From Rhodospirillum sp. (GTDB lineage: Bacteria; Pseudomonadota; Alphaproteobacteria; Rhodospirillales; Rhodospirillaceae): DNA of 64,000 nt. The stretch's first letter is position 1; each line of letters starts with the position of its first letter. The notes beneath the pieces are model-generated. The model did no database searches. It saw nothing but the letters and a program-made list of their open reading frames with translations, and was not told the origin of the DNA. Position numbers and translations under genes: made by a program. Location: positions 1-64,000 of the forward strand of contig JAIOYK010000009.1 of NCBI GenBank assembly GCA_021741145.1, read 5' to 3'. Positions 1 to 9,050 of this stretch are shown piece after piece.

Positions 1-51
1 TATTCCGAGATCAAGTTGGGTCGCGAAGCGACCCAACTTGATCTCGGAATA
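1..51. repeat. Perfect 24-bp inverted repeat with 3-nt loop at the window edge
   Basis: Positions 1-24 are the exact reverse complement of 28-51, with the loop GAA. No T-run follows, so a classical intrinsic terminator is not indicated. It abuts a second hairpin at 51-75. What lies upstream cannot be seen. Confidence 0.85.
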
Positions 52-75
52 CTCTAATACTTATAGAATTAGAGT
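51..75. repeat. Second inverted repeat next to the edge hairpin
   Basis: ACTCTAAT at 51-58 pairs with ATTAGAGT at 68-75 around a 9-nt AT-rich loop. The two hairpins share base 51. The stretch from 76 to the next gene end at 192 holds nothing else I can recognise. Confidence 0.6.
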
Positions 76-191
76 GAAATCCCCAGCGATCTGGAACAGA
101 TTGCGTCAATATCAGATGCCTAGAACATTTTGTGTGAACCGCAATTCACGCAACATGCCCTGCGGGAAGGGAAGAAGTCGCGGTTGGAGGC

Positions 192-761
192 CTATTGGGC
201 GGCATCTTCCGCCCCCGTGTAGTACTTGGGCATATCCCGCTTCACGATCGGGCCGTCGGAGCGCAAGGCATGGCAGGTGTTCAACAATCCCCGGGCGTCG
301 TTCGCTCCCTTGCCGGATGCCTCCCGGCGGTCGGACCGGGCCTTGAACAGGGCCTGAAAGGCTGTTGTCGCGATGGGGCCGAGCAATTCGACCAAGTGGG
401 TGCACCCCTCCGGGCCGCCTAGGCGCTCCTTGGCTTGGTCCCGGAACCCCCGTCCAATGGTCAGGCCAATCAGTCGCTTGTAATTTCCCGCCACCGAGGG
501 GCAGACGGTAAAGGGGCTGAAATCGATGACCGCCTCGGCGTCATGGATATGCAGGTCCATGTCGATGGTCAGGCGCAGACCCATCCCGTGGAGGGCTTCG
601 CCGGGCTCGATGGTACCCCGGTCCTGGTTGGTGAAGGCATAGGTTTTAGTGTCGGTTAACCAGCCTTCAATGTCCCAAAGGCCATCTTCACGCTCGAATC
701 CTTGGCAATCCACGCGACGATGGTGGATGGCCTTGCGGGGAACAGGGGCTGAAAACGGCAT
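192..761 (-). CDS. DUF2889 family protein
   Basis: A 189-residue soluble protein of unknown function. The motifs EDGLWDIEGWLTDTKTY near the N-terminus and LGGPEGCTHLVELLGPIATT in the second half are typical of the DUF2889 family, as I recall it. No signal peptide or membrane segment is visible. I chose the ATG at 761 because GGAGGA lies seven bases upstream; an earlier in-frame start would add ten residues with no ribosome site. The family is known but its reaction is not, and the neighbours (a CBS-domain gene upstream) give no clue. Confidence 0.75.
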   Translation of the reverse strand: MPFSAPVPRKAIHHRRVDCQGFEREDGLWDIEGWLTDTKTYAFTNQDRGTIEPGEALHGMGLRLTIDMDLHIHDAEAVIDFSPFTVCPSVAGNYKRLIGLTIGRGFRDQAKERLGGPEGCTHLVELLGPIATTAFQALFKARSDRREASGKGANDARGLLNTCHALRSDGPIVKRDMPKYYTGAEDAAQ

Positions 762-899
762 GGGATTCCTCCACGATCCAAAGGGCGGCACCCTTTATCT
801 TGGGTCCGTGACCGGCGGATGGAAGAGGGTGGCATACGGCGGCGAATGGTCAATGGAACTCGCCGCCGCGCCGGAAAATGGGGAAAGGATGGGCTTCGG

Positions 900-1346
900 T
901 CAAGCCGTTCCGTAGGATTCCCCGTAGATGAAGGCTTCGTGGGTCCGAACATCCTGGGTCAGTTGGTCGGTGACCACGGCGTAGAGGTCACGGACGGAAA
1001 TCATGCCGACCACCGTTCCTTGATCCGTCACCGGCAGGTGCCGGTAGTTACGCTCACGCATCATGCGCAGGGCCTCCACCGCCGAGTCCTCGGGTCCCAG
1101 GGTGTCGGGATTGGGCGTCATGATGTCCGCCGCGATCGTGGTGTCCGGGTCCCGATTCCGCGCCACCAACCGGGCTGTAATGTCCCGTTCGGTGATAATG
1201 CCCTTCAGGACGCCATTTTCCACGACCACGACCGCGGCGACACGGTTTTCCGCCATGGTCTGGGCCACGGTCCGGGCGGTCACGTCCGGTGTAACGGAAT
1301 GGATTTGCTGATCACGGACCACGTCTGGAACCAATTTGCGTTGCAT
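900..1346 (-). CDS. CBS-domain pair protein
   Basis: A 148-residue protein made almost entirely of two CBS domains, roughly residues 10-65 and 75-135. Family features visible are VVVVENGVLKGIITERDI in the first and YRHLPVTDQGTVVGMISVRD in the second. Such stand-alone pairs (Bateman modules) usually bind adenine nucleotides or NAD and act as cytosolic energy sensors. No enzymatic domain is attached. It is transcribed alone, towards the DUF2889 gene with a 138-base gap. The start at 1346 has GGGGAG about 11 bases upstream. Partner and ligand are unknown. Confidence 0.85.
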   Translation of the reverse strand: MQRKLVPDVVRDQQIHSVTPDVTARTVAQTMAENRVAAVVVVENGVLKGIITERDITARLVARNRDPDTTIAADIMTPNPDTLGPEDSAVEALRMMRERNYRHLPVTDQGTVVGMISVRDLYAVVTDQLTQDVRTHEAFIYGESYGTA

Positions 1347-1613
1347 GTCCTGACATCTCCCCTGTCTTCAATGTCGCCCCTCCCCCTCGCGTATGGGAGA
1401 GACATACTAGAGAAGTGGGGAATAAATGGACCGAGACAAGGTCCAAGGGAATTTTTGGTGCAACGCGAATAGACTCCATAAAATCCGCTATTTTTATTGG
1501 ATTTTTCGGGTTTTGGTTTGCTCTTTCCCTTTGACGGGTCTGTCGTATATTTGACTATCGAATTTGGGATTTGGAGATTGGGGACGCCTCGCCGAGCTCT
1601 ATCCGGTTGGAAA

Positions 1614-3308
1614 TCAAAGGCGTACCTTGTCGAGGAAGCCCTCGACGAGGGAGGTGAGGCCGTCCATTTCCTGACGGAGACGCTGGGTCGCGGTGTCCAT
1701 GGAGCCGGAGGCGGTGCCCGTGGCCCGGGCACTTTCATGGACCCGTTCGATACTGCTGGAGACTTGGCTGGTGGCCGCGGCCGCCTGCTCGGCGTTGCGG
1801 GCGATGCCCGTCGCCGCGGCGCCTTGTTCCTCCACCGCGGAGGCAATGGAGGTGGCCATGCTTTCCATCGTACTCACCGACTGGGAGATGGAGCGGATGG
1901 AGGCCACCGATTCCTGTGTCGCGCTTTGCATGGCCTCCACTTGGCCACGGATTTCGTCCGTGGCCCTTTGGGTTTGGTTGGCGAGGTTTTTGACTTCGTT
2001 GGCGACAACGGCGAAGCCCTTGCCCATTTCCCCGGCACGGGCCGCCTCGATTGTGGCGTTCAAGGCCAACAGATTGGTCTGGCTGGCGATATCGGTAATC
2101 AGGGTGACGACCTCGCCAATGGCCTCGGCTGCTTCCAGGAGCCCACTGACCCGCTGGTTGGCGCTCTGGGCCTCGGCCGAGGCCTCCGAAGCCGCGGTGG
2201 ACGAGCGGCTGGCCTGGGAGGATATCTCGGCGACGGAGGCCGAAAGCTCCTCGATGGCCGCGGCCACGGAGTCAACGTTGCTGGAGGCCTCCATGGTGGC
2301 CTGTCCGGCTTCATCGCTGACCGTGTTCACGGCCTGGGCCTCACGGTTCAGGTTGGTGACCGCATCGGCCATGGTCTTGGCCACCTCGCGCAGGGCCGTC
2401 ATCACCCGGCCCACGCCGCTGTCGAATTCGCCAACCGCCTGCTCCAACTGCTCTTGGCGGCGTTTGATCCGCTCGTCCTGGGCATCTTGCTCGGTCCGCA
2501 GTCGCTCCGATTGAATCAAGCTATCGCGCAGTCGCAGCAGGGAGCGGGCCATGACACCCACTTCGTCTTGACTCTCCGTATGGGGCACCACCGTTTTCAG
2601 CGACCCTCCGGCGACCCCCTCCATGGCCGTGGACAAACCCACCACGCGACCAGCGACCTGACGGCCAATGACCGTGGCGGCGATGAAGGTCCCGAGAACG
2701 GCGGCGACGGCGATCACACTCATCAGAACGGTGGCGAGGGCTTCCGTCGTGGTGATGCTCGCGGTGGCCCCATCCATCTCGTCATGGATGATCTCCTCGG
2801 CGAGGTCCGTGGCTTCCAGGAAGCTGTCGAAGGCTTGGTCGAAGAGTTGATCGGCCTCGGATCCCGCGCCGCTTTGGGTTCCCGCGACCATGGCGCCGTA
2901 GCGCGTTTCCCCCATCTTCCGGAATGTCGCCAGGGTCGTCGTGGCCTTGTTCAAGGCATCAATGACCTTGGGGTTGGCGGAGGGAAGGAAGACGCCTTCG
3001 TCGTTCTCGCCCCCCTTGAGGACGGCGTTTACGTACCAGGCACTCTCGTCCAGCAGGGCCCAAACCTCATCCACGTTCTCGCCCGTGTCGCCGGAAAGGA
3101 TCTCCTCGAGCTTCAAATGACCGCGGGTGGCGGAGAGCTTCATCTCCATGGCCGCGTCCCCCTGGGGGGCGAGTTCGACGACGGCCCGGTGTGCCTTCGC
3201 GCCGATGGACAAGACGAAATACAGGCCCGTTGCGCCGGCCACGAGGGTGCCGAAACAGGCAACCAAGAACGCGGCGACCAGTTTGGCGCGAATGCTTGTC
3301 AAGGACAT
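1614..3308 (-). CDS. Methyl-accepting chemotaxis protein with periplasmic sensor
   Basis: A 564-residue inner-membrane chemoreceptor. There are membrane helices at about 8-30 and 190-215, a periplasmic domain of about 160 residues between them, a HAMP linker at about 212-265, and a cytoplasmic coiled-coil signalling domain. The hairpin tip is seen at about 408-442 ([19 protein letters not shown]). Receptors of this class control CheA activity and so flagellar rotation. The periplasmic domain resembles no ligand class I can name. There is no C-terminal NWETF-type CheR tether. The 267 bases before the CBS gene, downstream, hold no recognisable element. Confidence 0.93.
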   Translation of the reverse strand: MSLTSIRAKLVAAFLVACFGTLVAGATGLYFVLSIGAKAHRAVVELAPQGDAAMEMKLSATRGHLKLEEILSGDTGENVDEVWALLDESAWYVNAVLKGGENDEGVFLPSANPKVIDALNKATTTLATFRKMGETRYGAMVAGTQSGAGSEADQLFDQAFDSFLEATDLAEEIIHDEMDGATASITTTEALATVLMSVIAVAAVLGTFIAATVIGRQVAGRVVGLSTAMEGVAGGSLKTVVPHTESQDEVGVMARSLLRLRDSLIQSERLRTEQDAQDERIKRRQEQLEQAVGEFDSGVGRVMTALREVAKTMADAVTNLNREAQAVNTVSDEAGQATMEASSNVDSVAAAIEELSASVAEISSQASRSSTAASEASAEAQSANQRVSGLLEAAEAIGEVVTLITDIASQTNLLALNATIEAARAGEMGKGFAVVANEVKNLANQTQRATDEIRGQVEAMQSATQESVASIRSISQSVSTMESMATSIASAVEEQGAAATGIARNAEQAAAATSQVSSSIERVHESARATGTASGSMDTATQRLRQEMDGLTSLVEGFLDKVRL

Positions 3309-3440
3309 GAAAACCCCCGATTGGAAAAGTGGTTCACAGGCTCTCTTGCCTGTGTCGATACCGGCTTTAGCTTATCTGAAGTTGGCGTTTTCCACGCCGT
3401 GGAGCAAGCGGAAGATTCCACCTTTTCGCGGGAAGAAGGC

Positions 3441-6269
3441 TTATCTTTCCCAAAGGGTGTCTGGACCAACGGTTTCCCGAACAATGTCGAGGGCTTGACG
3501 GAGTCCCACCCGCTCGATGGCCACGCCTTCGGGGAAGGCTCCGGCCAGACGCGAGGGCATGCGGCTGTCGAGCATGACGAAGACGCCCCGGTCGCCCGCC
3601 CGGCGGACCAGTCGCCCGAAGGCCTGTTTCAGGCGCAGGCGGGTGATGCGGTCGTCATGGGCGCTTCCTCCCATGGCCTTGCGACGGGCCTTGTGCAGGA
3701 TGTCGGGCCGGGGCCAGGGGACTCGATCGAAGACGATCAGCCTCAGGGAGCGACCCGGCACGTCGACACCGTCGCGCACCGCGTCCGTACCCAGGAGGCA
3801 GGCGTTCTCCTCGGCCCGGAAGACTTCCACCAGGGTGCCAATGTCCATGGCGTCCACATGCTGGGCGAACAGGGGCAATCCGTCGCTGTCCATGGCGGGC
3901 GCGATGGCCCGATGAACGGCCTTCAGACGCCCGATGGCGGTGAACAGGCCCAGGCCGCCTCCGCCGGAGGCGCGGAACAGTTCCCGATAGGCCGCGCCGA
4001 CCTGGGCCGGGTCGTCCCGGCGGACATCGGTGATCACCAGGACCCGGGTCGCCGACGCGTAATCGAAGGGGGAGGGAACCGCGGCCCGCACGGGTTCGGT
4101 GCCGAGGTGGGGAACACCGGTCCGGGCTTCCGCGGCGTTCCAGTCCCGCTCTGGATCGCCGGTCCCATCGCGCAGGGTGGCCGAGGTCACCACCATGCCA
4201 TGGGCCCGGCTGGCCAGAGCGCCGACAAAGGGCTCGGTCGGATCCACCCAGTGGCGGTGCAGGCCATAGTCCACTTCGCGGCCGTCGATGCGTTCGATCC
4301 CCAACCAGTCGACGAACGCGTCCGGCTGGTCGCCCATCAGGGACGCGGCCATGTCCCGCCAAGCGGCCAGAGGATTGAGGGCGCGCCGTTCGATGGACCG
4401 GGCGATGGATTCGATGCGGTTGCGGGTTTGGGTATCCAGGTCGTCGGCATCGTTGTCCAGGCGCTTGACCAGGGCGCGGACGAATGCCTTCAGGGGCTCG
4501 GAAATATCGAGCAGAGCCGCCCCGACGGCCCGGGCGGTGTCCAGGACGCCGTCGGTTGGGGGCCTGAGGTCCGTTTCCAGGGCGTGGGGGCCTTCGGCGC
4601 CGGCGGCCCGGGCCAGGACCTGCTCCCGGGCCGCGGAGAGGAATTTCTCGACCGCGCCCCGGCCCGTGCCCCCGGCGACTCTCTGGTGCCAACCCGGACC
4701 GGGCAAGGAGTGGGCGGCGTTTAGGGCGTCCTCGAAATCCGCGGCGATGGGGCCGTCGCCTTCGTACAAGCCCTCGGCCCGACGCTTCAGACCCCGGGCG
4801 CGGGTCCGGTGCCCATCGCCCTCCGCTCCGAGCAGCCAGCGGCGCAACTCGGAGGTCTCGAACCCGGTCAGATGGGCGGAAAAGGCGCTGTCGGCGGCAT
4901 CGAAGACATGGTGGCCCTCGTCCAGGACATAGCGGGTCGGGCGGTTGTCGTCATCCAACCCGCCAAGCGCCGCCTGGGCCAGGACAAGGGCATGATTGGC
5001 CACCACCAGACGCGCCCGGCGCGCCCGGCGGATGGTGCGTTCAATGAAGCAGCGATTGAAGTGGTCACAGGCCGAGAAGATGCATTCTCCACGCCGGTCG
5101 GCCAGCCCCAGGCCCCGGTCCTTGCCCAGAATGTCCCCCAGCCAACCGGGGAAATCGCCGCCGACCATGTCACCGTCCCGGGTGGTCCGGGCCCAGCGGA
5201 CCACAAGCCCCAGGGTGATGGCTTCGTGGGGATTGGCCCCCAGGCGACCCACGGCCTCCTCCAGGTTCAGCAGGCAGAGGTAGTTCTCCCGCCCCTTGCG
5301 GACCACAACCCGGCGGGCCTTCTCCGCGGGGTCGGGGTAGAGGCGGTCCAGTTCCGCGTCCAATTGGCGTTGCAGGTTGCGGGTATAGGTGCTGATCCAG
5401 ACCGGAGCCTCGTTGCGATCAGCCCAGAGACTCGCGGGCGCGATGTAGCCCAGGGTCTTGCCGACGCCCGTGCCCGCCTCGGCCAGGACGAAGAGGGGGG
5501 CGTCCGGCGTGGTCCGGGGTTGGAAAGCCTGGGTGACGGCGCTGGCGTAATCGGCCTGTTGGGGGCGTTGCTCCGCCCCCGGGCCAAGCAGGAAGGACAG
5601 CCGTTCCCGGGCTTCGGCCGGGTCGACGGGGATATTGCCCGGCGGCGGTTCGGGCGCATGCTCGGAGATCTCCGGCAGGTCCTTCCACACCGCCATGGCC
5701 CGGAAGACCGTGGTGCCATGGGGCGCGTCCCCCTGGGCCCCCAGGGCGGCGATCACCGCCTGACCCCAGGACCAGCCCGCCCGGGCCATGGACCAGGCGA
5801 TTCCCCGTGCCTCCTTGGCCCTTGTCTCGGGTATCTGGGTCAGGGTTCCCAATAGGGCCATGGCGGCGTAAGCCAGCGCGCGGGCTTCCTCCTCCGGCGC
5901 CTGGGGGATGGGCAGATGCAGGGCTCGCGCCAACCCCCGGGGCGTGGGGGCGCAGAAGCGAGCCGGGTGGACGAAGGCGAAAAGCTCCAGAAGGTCGTGC
6001 CCGGGGAACCAGGTGACACCCAATCGCTGGGCCACCGCCGGCAAATGGCAGACCATGGGGCGGGCCATCCGCAGACGCCCCTCGGTGCCCGGTCCCGGGG
6101 TCAGGGTTTGGATCTCCCCATCGGGGGAGAGCATGAGGCCTCCTCCGGCTCCGGCCACCAGGGCGGGAACCGGCGGGGGCATCGCCGGACGCGCCGGATC
6201 CGCGATGGGGGGCGGATCCTCGGGCAGGGGCGGGGCGGATGGGTCGAAGGGGTCGAAGGGATCGGACAT
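3441..6269 (-). CDS. DinG/XPD-family Fe-S ATP-dependent DNA helicase
   Basis: A 942-residue superfamily 2 helicase of the DinG-like group. Walker A is AEAGTGVGKTLGYIAPA, and motif II is DEGHHVF instead of the usual DEAH. Between them lie four cysteines (ENYLCLL, then GECIFSACDHFNRC) that fit the Fe-S cluster of the XPD/DinG family. The C-terminal helicase part includes DAVRDGVDVPG and GRLVRRAGDRGVFVMLDSR. The N-terminal 200 residues are Pro-rich and then unassigned. Homologues unwind damaged DNA or R-loops in the cytoplasm. It stands alone; the chemoreceptor gene lies 132 bases downstream. Confidence 0.88.
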   Translation of the reverse strand: MSDPFDPFDPSAPPLPEDPPPIADPARPAMPPPVPALVAGAGGGLMLSPDGEIQTLTPGPGTEGRLRMARPMVCHLPAVAQRLGVTWFPGHDLLELFAFVHPARFCAPTPRGLARALHLPIPQAPEEEARALAYAAMALLGTLTQIPETRAKEARGIAWSMARAGWSWGQAVIAALGAQGDAPHGTTVFRAMAVWKDLPEISEHAPEPPPGNIPVDPAEARERLSFLLGPGAEQRPQQADYASAVTQAFQPRTTPDAPLFVLAEAGTGVGKTLGYIAPASLWADRNEAPVWISTYTRNLQRQLDAELDRLYPDPAEKARRVVVRKGRENYLCLLNLEEAVGRLGANPHEAITLGLVVRWARTTRDGDMVGGDFPGWLGDILGKDRGLGLADRRGECIFSACDHFNRCFIERTIRRARRARLVVANHALVLAQAALGGLDDDNRPTRYVLDEGHHVFDAADSAFSAHLTGFETSELRRWLLGAEGDGHRTRARGLKRRAEGLYEGDGPIAADFEDALNAAHSLPGPGWHQRVAGGTGRGAVEKFLSAAREQVLARAAGAEGPHALETDLRPPTDGVLDTARAVGAALLDISEPLKAFVRALVKRLDNDADDLDTQTRNRIESIARSIERRALNPLAAWRDMAASLMGDQPDAFVDWLGIERIDGREVDYGLHRHWVDPTEPFVGALASRAHGMVVTSATLRDGTGDPERDWNAAEARTGVPHLGTEPVRAAVPSPFDYASATRVLVITDVRRDDPAQVGAAYRELFRASGGGGLGLFTAIGRLKAVHRAIAPAMDSDGLPLFAQHVDAMDIGTLVEVFRAEENACLLGTDAVRDGVDVPGRSLRLIVFDRVPWPRPDILHKARRKAMGGSAHDDRITRLRLKQAFGRLVRRAGDRGVFVMLDSRMPSRLAGAFPEGVAIERVGLRQALDIVRETVGPDTLWER

Positions 6270-6510
6270 GGCGCGGATTATAAGGAGCCGGGGACTCGGG
6301 CGCCATGCTCCCGCGCCGATGGCGGTGAAACAGCGGGTCGGGGGCGGTGACGCGGACTCTTTGGCGGGATATATCGGGTTGCGATGGACCCATGACCTTT
6401 TGGGACATTTTCAAGCGGCGTCGGTGGATCCATAATGACTGGGCGGTGTCCCCTTCTTGAGACAGGGACGGGGCCTGTTTCCCGAAGCCAGAATGAAGGT
6501 GGTGTGTTTC

Positions 6511-6888
6511 GTGTCCAGTTCCGCGGGTTTCCAGCGAAAGACGTTTCCCGATGGCACGGTGCTGTTCAAGGAAGGGGATCCTCCGAATGCCGTGTATCTG
6601 GTCGAATCGGGTCTCGTCGAGATCACGATCCGTCGCCCCGACGGCGGGCGGACGGTGATTGGCACCATCGGCAAGGGAGAGATGTTCGGAGAAATGGCCC
6701 TGCTCGACGATCAACCCCGCATGGCCACCGCCCAGGTCTGCATGGAAGCGACCCTGGTGTGCATTCCTCCTGAAGCCTTCCGCGCCCAGATGAAAACGGT
6801 CAACCCCGTGATGAGCCGGGTCATGCTGCAAATGGCCAAGCGGTTGCGGGGGCTGGCCCATGAGTTGGCGGTGGCGAAGATCGTTTAG
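6511..6888 (+). CDS. Stand-alone cyclic-nucleotide-binding domain protein
   Basis: About 125 residues forming one CNB (Crp-type beta-roll) domain: FPDGTVLFKEGDPPNAVYLVESG, then GKGEMFGEMALLDDQPRMATA, which corresponds to the phosphate-binding cassette. There is no HTH, so it is not a transcription factor; such proteins act as cNMP-responsive adaptors. I prefer the GTG at 6511 because AAGGTGG lies eight bases before it; an ATG at 6493 is the alternative. It is divergent from the helicase gene. The 241 bases between them hold no recognised site. Confidence 0.8.
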   Translation: MSSSAGFQRKTFPDGTVLFKEGDPPNAVYLVESGLVEITIRRPDGGRTVIGTIGKGEMFGEMALLDDQPRMATAQVCMEATLVCIPPEAFRAQMKTVNPVMSRVMLQMAKRLRGLAHELAVAKIV

Positions 6889-6979
6889 GGAGTCCACGGC
6901 ACGGGAGCCCCCATGGAACGGGAGGCTATGGCACGGCGGGCGCGAAGGGGGCGCTTGGAAGACCCTGGAACATTAGGGG

Positions 6980-7009
6980 TTGAAATATTAGATTATGCTC
7001 ATTTAATAT
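6980..7009 (+). promoter_or_regulatory. Probable promoter with overlapping AT-rich operator
   Basis: TTGAAA at 6980-6985 and TAATAT at 7004-7009 are spaced by 18 bases, in an otherwise GC-rich stretch. The inverted repeat ATATTA (6985-6990) and TAATAT (7004-7009) overlaps both elements, the layout expected for repression. A second inverted repeat, CCGAAT/ATTCGG, follows at about 7013-7038, just before the YeeE start codon. Confidence 0.5.
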
Positions 7010-7045
7010 CGTCCGAATTCCCAATACCCTGGATTCGGATTCCCC

Positions 7046-7558
7046 ATGTCTCCCTCCGTCCGTCCTTATTGGCCACCGTTGGCAGCCGGGTTCGCCCTGG
7101 GCTTGGCGTTGTTGGTCACGTTCCTGATCACCGGCCATGGCCTGGGCGCATCGGGCTTCTTCACGCGCGTCGCGGCGGCCCTGTCCGGCTGGCTGGCTCC
7201 CGTCTGGGCCCAGGCCAATGGCTATTTTGGTCCTTTCCTTCAGGCCAATCCCCTGGCCGCCTGGATCTCCTGGGAGATCGTTGGCGTGTTGATCGGCGGG
7301 ATCCTGGGGGCGGTATCCTCCGGACGCTTCAAGGCCATGGTCGAGCGCGGACCTCGCGCCTCCTCCCTTAACCGTTTGCTGATGGCCTTCGCTGGCGGTG
7401 CCCTGGCGGGTATCGGCGCGCGCTTCGCCCGGGGGTGCACCAGTGGCTTGGGGCTGTCCGGTGGCGCCACCCTTGCCGTGGCCGGCTTCCTGTTCCTGAT
7501 CGGCTTCTTCGTCGCCGGTTTCATCGCTTCCTATTTCCTGAAGAAGGCTTGGACCTGA
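7046..7558 (+). CDS. YeeE/YedE-type membrane protein, N-terminal half transporter
   Basis: A 170-residue membrane protein with about four hydrophobic helices. The motif GARFARGCTSGLGLSGG is the conserved Cys-containing signature of the YeeE/YedE (DUF395) family, whose characterised member TsuA imports thiosulfate. The canonical protein has two pseudo-symmetric halves; here each half is its own gene, and the second follows with a one-base overlap. The likely role is inner-membrane transport of a sulfur compound, inferred from family and operon. An AT-rich promoter/operator lies immediately upstream. Confidence 0.85.
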   Translation: MSPSVRPYWPPLAAGFALGLALLVTFLITGHGLGASGFFTRVAAALSGWLAPVWAQANGYFGPFLQANPLAAWISWEIVGVLIGGILGAVSSGRFKAMVERGPRASSLNRLLMAFAGGALAGIGARFARGCTSGLGLSGGATLAVAGFLFLIGFFVAGFIASYFLKKAWT

Positions 7559-8208
7559 TGCTTCCCGTCTATGACAGTGGCGCCGCGGCCGGTCTTTTCG
7601 CCGGGGTACTCTTCGGATTCGCCCTGGAATCCGCTGGTTTTGGTTCGCCACGAAAGCTCACCGCCCAGTTCCGCCTGTCGGACTGGTCGGTCATCAAGGT
7701 GATGTTCACCGCCGTCGTGGTCTGCGCCATCGGGCTCTATCTCGCCGAACTGGTGGGATTGGTCCGGCCCAATGGGGTCTTCGTGCCGACCGTTTTCCTG
7801 GGCGCCATCGTCCTGGGAGGGCTGCTCGTCGGCGCCGGTTTCGCCATGGGCGGGTACTGTCCGGGCACGGCGGCGGTGGCCCTGGCCTCGGGTCGATTGG
7901 ACGCCATCGCCTTCATCCTGGGGATGGTGGCGGGCACCGCGGCCTTCGCCGCGGCCTTCCAGCCCCTCAAGGACTTCTACTTTTCCGGTCAGGGACCCCA
8001 GGGTCAGACCTTGATGGACCTGACTGGCCTGCCGGAGTGGGTAATCCTGCTTGCCTTGGTTGGCGCCGCCTTTGGCGCCTACAAGGCTGGAAACCACTTC
8101 GAGAAAAAGTTCGGTGGACCGCTGACGGCGAAGCAAGTCGTCGCCGGAACCGGCGAACGCGCCCCGGATCAGACCAATTCCGTCCCCAAGGAGACCTTCA
8201 AGGCATGA
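7558..8208 (+). CDS. YeeE/YedE-type membrane protein, C-terminal half transporter
   Basis: A 216-residue membrane protein starting with the ATG that overlaps the previous stop (TGATG). GAGFAMGGYCPGTAAVALASG is the second conserved Cys motif of the YeeE/YedE family. About six hydrophobic segments are followed by a soluble tail from about residue 185. It probably forms the full transporter together with the preceding half. The stop overlaps the start of the downstream phosphatase, so all three are translated as one unit. The substrate is inferred to be a reduced sulfur species; no biochemical evidence can be read from the sequence. Confidence 0.85.
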   Translation: MLPVYDSGAAAGLFAGVLFGFALESAGFGSPRKLTAQFRLSDWSVIKVMFTAVVVCAIGLYLAELVGLVRPNGVFVPTVFLGAIVLGGLLVGAGFAMGGYCPGTAAVALASGRLDAIAFILGMVAGTAAFAAAFQPLKDFYFSGQGPQGQTLMDLTGLPEWVILLALVGAAFGAYKAGNHFEKKFGGPLTAKQVVAGTGERAPDQTNSVPKETFKA

Positions 8209-8966
8209 GCACCCGCAAATCCCTTTTGACCGCCCTGCCCGCCGCCGCCCTGGCCTTCGCCGGGGGCATGACCCTGGACGCCGCCCGTCCCGTCGTCCCC
8301 TTGGTGCCCGCGGCCCTGGCCCAGGCGGCCAACCCCTGTGCTCCGGCGGCCCTGTCCAACCCCTGTGCTCCGGCGGCCCTATCCAACCCCTGTGCTCCGG
8401 CGGCCCTGTCCAATCCTTGCGCTCCGGCGGCCAAGGCCCTGCCCATGAAGGCGGGTTTGACCGAGGGGGCGGCCAATCCCTATGACGTCGAGGCGAAATG
8501 GCCCGAAGCACCCTATGGGGACGTCATGCCCGACGTAGTGCCCAATTACCTGCGCGCCGCCCCCCATGTCGGCACCGGTGGCCTGCCCAAGGACGGAAGT
8601 TTCACGGCGCTCAAGGACCTCGGGTTCAAGACCATCATCAACTTGAACACCAAGGAGGAGGGCGCCGAGACCGAGGGTCAGGCCGCCACCGCCGCGGGCC
8701 TGGAATACGTGTCCATCGAGGTGCCGACCAAGGCGCCAACGGCCGAGCAGGTGGCCGAACTGGCCAAGATCATCGAGGATCCGGAGAGGTATCCGGTTCT
8801 GCTGCACTGCCACTCCGCCAATCGGGTGGGGGCCATGTGGGCGCTCTACCGGGCGTCTGCGGGCGTGCCCGCCGAGATCGCCATCCAGGAAGGCCGCACC
8901 GTTGGCCTGAAACCCTCCCGCGAGGAGGCCGTGCGCGAACAGCTGGGTCTGCCCGTCAAGGGATAA
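8205..8966 (+). CDS. Exported PTP/BLH-like phosphatase with NPCAPAALS repeat
   Basis: A 253-residue protein starting at the ATGA overlap with the YeeE/YedE gene. An N-terminal hydrophobic segment (about 8-38) ending in LAQAA looks like a signal peptide. Then come three and a half copies of NPCAPAALS (about 43-77). The C-terminal domain carries VLLHCHSANRVGAMWALYRA; this C-x4-R loop is typical of the DUF442/BLH branch of tyrosine-phosphatase-like folds rather than the classic HCx5R. Such domains often accompany sulfide or persulfide genes. The operon and export signal suggest periplasmic sulfur handling, which is an inference. Confidence 0.75.
   Translation: MSTRKSLLTALPAAALAFAGGMTLDAARPVVPLVPAALAQAANPCAPAALSNPCAPAALSNPCAPAALSNPCAPAAKALPMKAGLTEGAANPYDVEAKWPEAPYGDVMPDVVPNYLRAAPHVGTGGLPKDGSFTALKDLGFKTIINLNTKEEGAETEGQAATAAGLEYVSIEVPTKAPTAEQVAELAKIIEDPERYPVLLHCHSANRVGAMWALYRASAGVPAEIAIQEGRTVGLKPSREEAVREQLGLPVKG
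8331..8432 (+). repeat. 27-bp coding tandem repeat, about 3.8 copies
   Basis: Units start at 8331, 8358, 8385 and 8412. Each encodes NPCAPAALS, the last one diverging after NPCAPAA. Units 1-3 are nearly identical at DNA level, so the expansion looks recent or homogenised. Confidence 0.9.
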
Positions 8967-9050
8967 GGCGGGTCCGAGACAAGTCGAGGGGGCGCGCCGT
9001 GACTCGGTCGCGTCCCCTTCTTTCTTGGCGAACAAGAAGGACCACGGGTC

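Noticed and set aside
1497-4724. Very long open frame on the plus strand opposite the chemoreceptor and helicase genes
   Set aside because: It is antisense to two genes with clear domains, has Gly/His/Asp-rich low-complexity composition typical of GC-rich shadow frames, and no domain.
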